Below the pieces are notes generated by a model. It was not told the origin of the DNA, made no database searches, and worked only from the letters and a program-made list of their open reading frames with translations. A stretch of 23,094 nt of DNA from a virus, in the IMG/VR virus record IMGVR_UViG_3300047174_000264, positions 1 through 23,094 of that record; one strand, written 5' to 3'. This document shows, one piece after another, positions 7,601-13,960 of this stretch. Positions within the stretch are counted from its first letter, which is position 1; each line of letters begins with the position of its first letter. The position numbers were made by a program, and so were the translations under genes.

Positions 7601-9816
7601 TAATTGCCCTTGACGACTTTGATGCCACCTGCGGTCGCCGCTGCTTTGTACGGTTGTCCGGTAAGATGCGTGAGGATCGAAGCCATCTTAATTGCGGGCC
7701 ACGCATTCGTCCATTTTTTCTGCGCGAGCGCGACGAGCGTGGCGGCGCTCGACGTTGCAGCCTTCGCGAACGCGTGCTCGTCGTTGGTTCCGATAGCGAC
7801 GTAAACCGAATCCGGAATAGACGACGCGTACGATGGGGAGGCCGCCAGCGCGAGCTTCGCAACGTTCGCGATGTGCGGGTCTTGGTTGACGCCAGCGAGC
7901 AGAGCGTCGCCGACCGGAGGGGCGGGTATGCCCGTCTTTTCAGGCTCGGCTGGCGTGATCGATGACGCAAGCGCCATCGCATTCGCTTGCTGCTCGGGGG
8001 TCTTGAGCTTCGGAATCGCCCACTTGAGCGCGGCCTTGATGCGGCCGTTAATCATATCCGCGTGCTCGACCGCATCCTTGCCCGTGAATCCGGCGTCCGC
8101 GACAATCTTCGCGACGTCTTCCGGCTTGACGGTCTGCGCGACGTGTACGGCCTGGTCCGCGACGGTCTGATCGCTAAGACCCTGGAATATCTTGCCTGCG
8201 CCGAACTTCGCATCGCGCATCGTGTCGAGTTCCGGCACGGCGTCTTTCGAGTAGTTGCTCTTAAGAGCGCCCTGCGCGCGATACTTCAGCGCGCCGCCGT
8301 TATCGAGTCGGTGAGCCTGCCCATCGGGCGTGAACATGATGTTGTCATGCGTGAGCCCGACGACGTCGTGATTCGCGAGGATCGCGTCGGCGGCGAAACC
8401 ACTCATGATCTGCGGATGTGCGGCGAGGTTGAATGTGCTGTCAGACGTGACGCCGCCCGTGTTCTGCTTGCCGTTCTCGATGAGCGGCGAGAAGATCGCC
8501 TTCTTGCCATTGATCGTAACGAGGCGCGAATCGGGCGCATTGATGCCGAGTTTTTTGTAAACTTGGTTCGCCATGAACTCGGTCTGCATTTGCTCGACGT
8601 TGCTGTAGAATTTCGCGTAGCCTTTGGTGCCATCGTCGAGTTCGAAGAAGCCGCCGGGATTCGTACCGCCGACCTTTTTTCCAGCGATAGGCGTCGCTTC
8701 GACATTCTCCCATGCCTCGGCTGTGGTCGGCTCGGGCGCTTTCGCTTGCGCCTCTTCCGATTGCGGCAGCGGTTCGCCAGGCGCGGGGATGATCGACGCG
8801 GGCTCGGCAGGTGCGTCAGGAGCCGCGGGCGGCTGGTAGCTCGGCGCTCCGGTGCCATTGAAGTTCGGTGGCGACCACAGCGACGACGGGACGGCACCCT
8901 TGACTTGCTTGACCTTCTTGCCGTGCTGCGCGAACGTCTTGCCCGTCATGAGGTGCAGGAACGCCGCCGCCGACTTCGCCTCGAGCGACGTGCTATGTTC
9001 CATCGCTTTGAGTGCCAGCAGTGATTGCGGATTTTGCAGCGCTAACTTACGCGCACTCGCGACGTCGCCCGTCTCGAGCGCAACGTGAATGCCGTGCGCG
9101 TCGGAAACCGCGTTCGCCGCAGCGATAGTTCCGGGTTGCGGCTTCTCGACCGCGTCGAGATCGACGAGCTTCGGAGCGCCGACGGGTTTCGGCTGCGGCG
9201 TGACGTTGTTCTGCGCCGCGATAGCCGAGAGCGGGTTTTCTTTCGGGACGCCGCCTTCGAATTTAACGTAGTTTCCGAACTGCGACCACGTGCCATCCGT
9301 CGCCGCGTTCAAGAATGCAGCGGCAATCTTCGCCTGCTTCTCGGAACTGTATTCCTCCGCGGCGATGCCGAAGAGAATTTCAGGATTCGCGTGCACGAGC
9401 TTCTTTGCCGCGTAAATCTCGCCGTTCGCGAAGTGCTGCTTGACTTGCTCGGTGCCCGCAACGCACGCCTGAACGTTCGAGGGCGGCTTGAGCGCAGCGC
9501 TTACCGGAAGATAGCCACTGTGCGGCGCTCCGGTCGCGCTATCGAGTGCGGGATGATCGTCGGAAATGCCGTGCTGCGCCGATGCGCCCATCCAACCCGG
9601 CTCGTTCTCCCAACCAGCCTTCGGGTTCGACGGAGGATCGACCGGACCGTCATTCTCTTGATCGCTTGCAGCGAACGCCCCATGCGAAAAACCCGACGTC
9701 CACTTTCCGAATTCATCGCGGGGTTGCTGCTCCCACCATTTTTCGTACTTGCGGAGATCATTCGAGATCGGCGCGGTGAGCTTCGTGAGTGCACGAAAGC
9801 TCTCGAGCGTCGTCAC
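4660..9816 (-). CDS. Giant modular virion-locus protein, kinase-like and ART-like modules
   Basis: This 1718-residue protein starts with a GTG overlapping the previous stop (GTGA). Residues 31-42 carry the phage linker motif PRDEFGKWTSG. A helical repeat occurs three times (around 130-180, 245-300 and 675-735; for example HANPEILFGIAAEEY and LQNPQSLLALKAMEH). Between copies two and three, about 375-560 resemble the PI3/4-kinase and HipA fold: candidate Lys402 (GYAKFYS), a catalytic-loop-like NHDVVGLTHDN (Asp491, Asn492) and a metal-binding-like RLDNGG (Asp505). A second repeat with LPEGVTP / LPEGMTP is centred near 1057 and 1147. Near the C-terminus, FARGI (Arg1506) and GEMEHVI (Glu1581, Glu1583) resemble the R...ExE pattern of ADP-ribosyltransferases, although the usual STS is not clear. 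No membrane segment is seen. It may be an internal or ejected virion effector. The gene call is secure; domain functions are tentative. Confidence 0.9.
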   Translation of the reverse strand: MTTLESFRALTKLTAPISNDLRKYEKWWEQQPRDEFGKWTSGFSHGAFAASDQENDGPVDPPSNPKAGWENEPGWMGASAQHGISDDHPALDSATGAPHSGYLPVSAALKPPSNVQACVAGTEQVKQHFANGEIYAAKKLVHANPEILFGIAAEEYSSEKQAKIAAAFLNAATDGTWSQFGNYVKFEGGVPKENPLSAIAAQNNVTPQPKPVGAPKLVDLDAVEKPQPGTIAAANAVSDAHGIHVALETGDVASARKLALQNPQSLLALKAMEHSTSLEAKSAAAFLHLMTGKTFAQHGKKVKQVKGAVPSSLWSPPNFNGTGAPSYQPPAAPDAPAEPASIIPAPGEPLPQSEEAQAKAPEPTTAEAWENVEATPIAGKKVGGTNPGGFFELDDGTKGYAKFYSNVEQMQTEFMANQVYKKLGINAPDSRLVTINGKKAIFSPLIENGKQNTGGVTSDSTFNLAAHPQIMSGFAADAILANHDVVGLTHDNIMFTPDGQAHRLDNGGALKYRAQGALKSNYSKDAVPELDTMRDAKFGAGKIFQGLSDQTVADQAVHVAQTVKPEDVAKIVADAGFTGKDAVEHADMINGRIKAALKWAIPKLKTPEQQANAMALASSITPAEPEKTGIPAPPVGDALLAGVNQDPHIANVAKLALAASPSYASSIPDSVYVAIGTNDEHAFAKAATSSAATLVALAQKKWTNAWPAIKMASILTHLTGQPYKAAATAGGIKVVKGNYGTVVAQPDPNAQVPKAEDNPYIEKPIKTAAPLTPKAKAAAAKANLDYSVFTPQAVHHSWVTQQVSKLAKIAQDQGVFSNHLQQYANLVAAQAVKNPQIAAAFNGASIPASAQEALHGAFKDAGIDSTVAPSEDSSLGDGDMGTLSLHGVHSKHVAQALALTPGIHQSTAPEGPNNDHLGPLFLNGDFKPIGAYGQRDVKRMITKIGKFGPKGGMLYLQAFEKDPDYLHYLAVTPLSKASAERVAAAWKHFGKSYSAKPVKLPGVPQYVMHFSTREANDGSGTGGQFDKAFMEKHGGANPLTSKTPLALMLKNKHLLPEGVTPKDLVRTNTDTDSHESQDQAVKRIAAINPESAAFLQAHYANINAEPAHPQANIQGLFLGAVDKLPSPFLRPHEVMNRVLNHHRVLPEGMTPAMLHAETPEEQAAAIQEAKDNAGYMGNADSAKWLHDYYAQRKEAANPQHNRFVPAGTITPPAIPSNAHPDFLRPDALGPETPHTSELPYHVNSATTAVSVSPDKGRTSAHPNALTPQRESITGSDGRVHDLTHLDVPPGSTTVKAIGQAAFKKAADVIEPLIKAHQEALDKGDPEAHADPHGSLPPGGVAFASQHAYRMSQNLYKPMLEAARAAMPSEQVIRDMQKSNKVGYENDGKVKGKAGGVTRAIFNAIAQKLGISPTDEQEVDSTLSTWAASTQNDTCFKMRVASNMLRGRPPWENVKPGKTGMEAITHANKLSQEITPGFLKALLLHKAITHASFERTVDENGTIPFARGIQEDAASSMMGKTAAHALAEGRKGEKIKATEMTLAGYAPYAIGFDSGAQLHRLVRPEEIWHGVNSPTNSLYAGEMEHVIQDNGDTEYTLAPRSEIHAKGQFVTPGGDHTPTAAYKEHWRKMIKAMQAASDVIKPLAGDDEPLLVPMTREGWHQWVPPTWTPSKEHIAAFRSAMTDPDGVMRLDFSRDHGWATQNADPETRRRAAQGELAAS

Positions 9817-11015
9817 TCCGCGTCTTCGTCCTCATCGTCATCGTCGTCGGCGTCGACTTCTTCGCCCGTCGCATCGGCGGCCGGAACGAATTGCGCGACG
9901 ACAAGCTCGGGCTCTCCGTTGACGGTCACCTTCTCGGCATCCATCGTATACGGAACCTTCCACGTCTTGTCTTCATCGCTACAACGCACGTACGCGTGCT
10001 CGGGGAACGTCGCGACAACGTCGAGGTAGTGCGGATAGTCGCGCGGCTCGCTCGGCCCGTCGCCGTAGATGCGATTGCCCGCGTCGTCATACTCCGGCTT
10101 CTTGTCGCAGCCAGAGCCCATACACACAGGTCCCTTGATGCGTCGCAGCGTCTCTTCGAACGAGCCGACGTAGTTGCCAGCGCCCATCGGCGCGGGAACG
10201 GCGAGGACGTCACCCTTCAGAAGCTCACCGACCGTGCGAACGCCCTTCTTAAAGATATCACCGACGGTCATGGACTTATCTTTCTTCGAGCGCTTTTCGT
10301 GCGAATCGACGACGTCTTTCATCGCCGCTTTCTTAGCCTTGAGATTCTCCGAGCTTTTATCAGAGACGTGTGCGCCGAGATGCGTGTCGTTTTCGCCGTG
10401 GTCGTTGTGCAAGAACGCGTGGTGCGTCGAGCCCCAACTGTGCCACGCGCCGCCCTCGCCTTGATGACCGCGGCCGGACACGACGCGACCGACGTGGTTG
10501 CCCTTCGCATCGTGGATCGCCGTATGGCCGCCGCCGACTTTCTTCGCCGAGTATTTCGCGCCGGACGACGACGTGAATTGACCCGTCTTCGGATCGTGCT
10601 TAACGTCTTTGAAAATATCGCCCGCAGTTATCGACTTCGCTGCTCCTTGCGCTGCTTGAAAGCGCGCTCGCTGTGCCTGAAATTTCTCGTGCGCTTCGGC
10701 CATCTTGCGCCCGGTCGCCATGCGGCCTTCGTGCATTTCGTCAGCGCCCGTCCCGGTTTTCGGACCACCTACCGTGCCACCCGCGTGCAGGTGACCGTGA
10801 TGCTGAACCACGGTGCCGTCCTTCGTCGCTTTCGCGGTGCCCTTGATCGTGCCGAGAACCTTGCCCTCACCGCTGTGGAGCGCGAGGCCCTTCGAGTTGT
10901 GATCGTACTTCACCGCATAGCTCGCGCCGCTCTTCGACGTGAACTGTCCCGACTTCGCGTCATGCTCGTGACCGCTCGAATCCTCGGCCTTGAAAATATC
11001 ACCGACAGTTATCAT
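9813..11015 (-). other. Possible internal translation start, 400-aa C-terminal product
   Basis: Inside the 946-aa gene, Met547 (ATG at 11015-11013) is preceded by GAGGAG with a 9-base spacer. It is followed at once by ITVGDIFK, the start of the second repeat unit. The short form would hold four of five TVGDIFK motifs and the acidic tail but lack the zinc finger. Internal starts are known for some phage head proteins; here it is an inference from the sequence signal alone. Confidence 0.3.
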
Positions 11016-12653
11016 TTTCGTGGTCTCCTCAACCTTGGACTCGGGGTCGATCTTCTTTGGCTTCTTCGGAACCTTCGGCGGTTTGGCGACTTTGAGATTC
11101 TTGATGTGCGTCTCATCGACGCCGTCGCGTGTTTTGTGATCCTTGACGATGAAGTCCGACTCGAAGGGCTGCCCGATTTTGATCGTGCCTTTATCGTAGC
11201 CGTCGAGGTGCGAAGCCGTGTGGAAGACGTTATTCGGATTCGACGTGAACCACTTAATCGAGTTGCCGTCCTGGTCGCGTAGCAAGCAGATATAGCCGCC
11301 GCCGTAGTCGTTTTCGTAACGAATGGGCGGCTTCTCGAGCGTCAGCGTATGGTTCGTGACCTTCTCGCCCGGCTTGCCCACGTGAACGCTATTCGCATCG
11401 GCCTCAGATCGCGTGAATCCCTTTGCGTTGCGTGTCTTCTCCGTGATTTCCGAGCGCTGAATGTGCCCGCTATTGACGAGGTGCTCTTCGGCGACACGAA
11501 GCTCTCTGCGCGCCTTCTCTTCACTCATCTTCCCGGTCTTGAACGCGTGGAGCGCGAGCGCTGCGCGCCCGCCGCTACCGGGTCCGCCGCCACCCGAGGG
11601 GTCCGCTTCGAACTCGAGGTGCGCACGATTCGAGAGCGCATCGTAGAGATCGGGATTCTTTTTCCGTGCTTCGTACTCGGCGAAAAGCTCGTCCTCGCGC
11701 ATCGCATCGCTTTTGGCCTTGCTGCGCTTCAGACGCGATGCAATGGTCTTCGGCTGCTCGATACGCACCGACTCGGTCTTATCGCCGCCACAGCGAAAGC
11801 AAACGCCATCTTCGATGTGCTTGTACGGCGTCGTTCCCGTGCCGTTGCAATTCGTGCACTCCATGTCGGCGACGCCCGCTTTTTTACCGTACTTTTTCTC
11901 GTGCGCGGCCTGGGCTCGCTCGACCGATTCGTCGTTGTCGTAGTCGACGTCTTCGCTCGTGTCCTCGGTGGAAGACGACTCGTCTTTCTTCGATCCTCCG
12001 CCGCCGGAGGTGAACTTGCCATCCGAGCCGTGCTTTGCACCGTTATCGTCGACCACTTTGAAAAGATCGCCGACGGTACGGAACTTCTCCGTCTCGGTCT
12101 CTTTCTCGATTTCATCCGGTGCGAAGTGCGCGTGGATGGCATCGATAGCTTTTCCGCGGTCGAGGAAGTGACGATCCGGACCCATCGCAGCACTCGAGAC
12201 GGTCACGATCTTCTGCTTGCCAACCTTCGCCGGATCGATAGTTCCCTGCGCGACGCCGCCGTGAAAGATAACGCTGCGGCCGTCATGCTTCGAATCGCCG
12301 ATTTTCAAGGGGACGATCTTGAGATCGGGGTGGCGCGACTCATCGACGTCGTCGCCTTCCTCGAGGCGCGCGATAGCCGCTTGCGGCGTCGAGACGGGCT
12401 TATTCATCGTCGCGCTATGGTAGGTTGCCATCGGCTTGCCGTGGGGGTCCGAGGTGTAGTGAAGCAGACGTCCCGCGTCCGCGACGCCGACCACGAGCCC
12501 ATCACGGTTAGCATACGGCGAGGCAGCGATGGCATCGCCGGGCTCGGGACGCTTCATCGTCGTCTGTGTCGGAACGTCGCCCTTGCGGACACGCCGCGGC
12601 GCGAGCGCCGAAAGCGACGTCAGGATCGCTAGGTTATCGGAAGCCGCAACCAT
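9813..12653 (-). CDS. 946-aa modular virion-locus protein with TVGDIFK repeats
   Basis: The ATG at 12653 has AAGGG seven bases upstream, and the stop overlaps the giant gene (GTGA). The protein is built of units that each begin with a T(V/A)G(D/E)(I/L)(F/L)K motif, at residues 193, 549, 676, 796 and 807. Three of these are followed 17-22 residues later by a G(K/Q)FTS motif. A zinc-finger-like unit (Cys266, Cys269, Cys285, Cys288; CTNCNGTG ... CFRCGG) precedes a beta-rich segment with DQDGNSIKWFTS at about 455-475. The last 20 residues are almost all Asp and Glu. An internal ATG at 11015 has GAGGAG upstream and might give a shorter form. Location between MuF and protease suggests a virion component; the biochemical role is unknown. 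Confidence 0.88.
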   Translation of the reverse strand: MVAASDNLAILTSLSALAPRRVRKGDVPTQTTMKRPEPGDAIAASPYANRDGLVVGVADAGRLLHYTSDPHGKPMATYHSATMNKPVSTPQAAIARLEEGDDVDESRHPDLKIVPLKIGDSKHDGRSVIFHGGVAQGTIDPAKVGKQKIVTVSSAAMGPDRHFLDRGKAIDAIHAHFAPDEIEKETETEKFRTVGDLFKVVDDNGAKHGSDGKFTSGGGGSKKDESSSTEDTSEDVDYDNDESVERAQAAHEKKYGKKAGVADMECTNCNGTGTTPYKHIEDGVCFRCGGDKTESVRIEQPKTIASRLKRSKAKSDAMREDELFAEYEARKKNPDLYDALSNRAHLEFEADPSGGGGPGSGGRAALALHAFKTGKMSEEKARRELRVAEEHLVNSGHIQRSEITEKTRNAKGFTRSEADANSVHVGKPGEKVTNHTLTLEKPPIRYENDYGGGYICLLRDQDGNSIKWFTSNPNNVFHTASHLDGYDKGTIKIGQPFESDFIVKDHKTRDGVDETHIKNLKVAKPPKVPKKPKKIDPESKVEETTKMITVGDIFKAEDSSGHEHDAKSGQFTSKSGASYAVKYDHNSKGLALHSGEGKVLGTIKGTAKATKDGTVVQHHGHLHAGGTVGGPKTGTGADEMHEGRMATGRKMAEAHEKFQAQRARFQAAQGAAKSITAGDIFKDVKHDPKTGQFTSSSGAKYSAKKVGGGHTAIHDAKGNHVGRVVSGRGHQGEGGAWHSWGSTHHAFLHNDHGENDTHLGAHVSDKSSENLKAKKAAMKDVVDSHEKRSKKDKSMTVGDIFKKGVRTVGELLKGDVLAVPAPMGAGNYVGSFEETLRRIKGPVCMGSGCDKKPEYDDAGNRIYGDGPSEPRDYPHYLDVVATFPEHAYVRCSDEDKTWKVPYTMDAEKVTVNGEPELVVAQFVPAADATGEEVDADDDDDEDEDAE

Positions 12654-12677
12654 AGGTCATCCCTTCGACTCCGGCGC

Positions 12678-13580
12678 TCACTCGTCATTTGACGGGAGCC
12701 AAACGCAACGGCATCGCGGGTGCAGCGGGATGCACGGCACCCACGCGTCGGCCTTCTTGCCGTAATTCGTGTTCGCCATGACCTCGGAGATTTTATAGCG
12801 CTTGCCGTCGATGAGGAGCAAGCACTTATCGCACGTGCGCGTGTCGTGCGCGCTCGAGCCTATGCAATACTTCTCGCCAGCGTCCTCGAGTTCGCGAAGG
12901 CGACCTTGGGATTCAGCGCGCGCGGTCTCCGTGATCGCGACGACGTCCCATTGCGTCGTGTAATCGTCAAGTTCGTTCGCGAGCTTACGCGCGACTTCGC
13001 GCGGGTTCGCGCCTTCCTGGACACCGTTAATCAGTGCAGTGCGTAGATTGCCCTTGAGGTCTTCGAACGCCGCACTGATCTCGTTAAACGTGTGGTGTTG
13101 GAGGAATTGAATTGCTCGGCCATCGGTCGGCAACATCGGCCGATGGATCGGTTTTTTGAGCTTCTCGCTCGCGAGCATCTGCCCGAGCATATAGGCCTTA
13201 GCCGGATGCGTTGCGAGATCGGCGAGAGCCTTCGCCTTCCACGCATCGACGGTCGTGTCGACGGCGAACGGGTCGAAGTTCTCGAATTGAAAGCCTTCCT
13301 CGTAGAGTTCGTCGACCAAGGCTTTCAGCGCGCGATAGGCCTCTTTCTGTCCCTCGGTGAGCGCTTCGTAGAGCGCCTTCTCTTGGCGTGCAATCTCGTC
13401 GAGACCGTGATCGCCTGCCCTCTTACCATCCTCGCCGCGCTTCTCGATATTCTGGAGCTTCGGACATCCCCACGTGTCTTGGAGAATGCGAATGACGGCC
13501 CGCGTGTGCACGGGGGCCGCCTTCACTTTGAGGATTGCTAGAGAGAACTGAGCGTCCAGCAGCGCCGGAACGCCGTGCAC
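12678..13580 (-). CDS. MuF-like minor head protein (SPP1 gp7 family)
   Basis: The 300-residue protein has the C-terminal hallmarks of the Mu F / SPP1 gp7 minor head family: AITETARAESQGR, then a Cys-containing domain DTRTCDKC (Cys250, Cys253), DGKRY, and a final CIPLHPRCRCVW (Cys283, Cys290, Cys292). The middle third is helical and charged. The GTG start at 13580 directly abuts the TAG of the gene before it (TAG|GTG). In other phages this protein sits at the portal vertex and helps head assembly or genome entry. The position directly after portal and the 123-aa gene fits. No extra toxin domain is fused to this copy; the large modular proteins follow as separate genes. Confidence 0.85.
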   Translation of the reverse strand: MHGVPALLDAQFSLAILKVKAAPVHTRAVIRILQDTWGCPKLQNIEKRGEDGKRAGDHGLDEIARQEKALYEALTEGQKEAYRALKALVDELYEEGFQFENFDPFAVDTTVDAWKAKALADLATHPAKAYMLGQMLASEKLKKPIHRPMLPTDGRAIQFLQHHTFNEISAAFEDLKGNLRTALINGVQEGANPREVARKLANELDDYTTQWDVVAITETARAESQGRLRELEDAGEKYCIGSSAHDTRTCDKCLLLIDGKRYKISEVMANTNYGKKADAWVPCIPLHPRCRCVWLPSNDE

Positions 13581-13952
13581 CTAGGGCTGGAAGCCGTCGA
13601 CCGAAGCGTTCTCGAGCGGCGCGGCCGTGATCGGAGCGCCGGGCGTGTTCGTGAACGCGAGCGTATCGCCCACCTTAGATCGCAAGACGTACTCCGCGGG
13701 TTTACCTGCGAAAAACGCGACGTTCGAGCCGAGCAATCCGGACGGGCCTTGCGCGAGGATGCGCGCGTCGGCCGCGGCATCGGCGATGCGCGCCGTGATG
13801 CGGAAACCGAGTGCCGGAACCGTATCGCCTTCGATGGGACCCGGCGTATCGTCCCAACGCAGTGCGAGATTCATATCGATGACGTTCGTGAGTGCGGTCC
13901 CGTTTTTCGTTACGGCACCCGTCGTCAGATTGATAACGTACGCGTCAGCCAT
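13581..13952 (-). CDS. Unassigned 123-aa protein between portal and MuF
   Basis: The ATG at 13952 has GGAG five bases upstream, and the stop abuts the GTG of the MuF gene. The product is beta-rich and Thr/Ala-rich (AYVINLTTGAVTKNG, MNLALRWDDTPGPIEG, LGFRITARIADAAAD, GDTLAFTNTPGAP), without a signal peptide or membrane segment. It resembles a small phage structural protein, such as a decoration or accessory head protein, but I do not recognise a family. The fixed place between portal and minor head protein suggests a virion role. Confidence 0.8.
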   Translation of the reverse strand: MADAYVINLTTGAVTKNGTALTNVIDMNLALRWDDTPGPIEGDTVPALGFRITARIADAAADARILAQGPSGLLGSNVAFFAGKPAEYVLRSKVGDTLAFTNTPGAPITAAPLENASVDGFQP

Positions 13953-13960
13953 AGGTCTCC

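Noticed and set aside
7987-9024. Plus-strand frame of 345 codons
   Set aside because: It is antisense to the kinase-like region, with no ribosome-binding site or motif.
9789-12632. Long plus-strand open frames (497 and 427 codons) opposite the 946-aa gene
   Set aside because: They mirror the codon periodicity of the minus-strand gene, show low-complexity Arg/Val/Leu composition and no recognisable motif.
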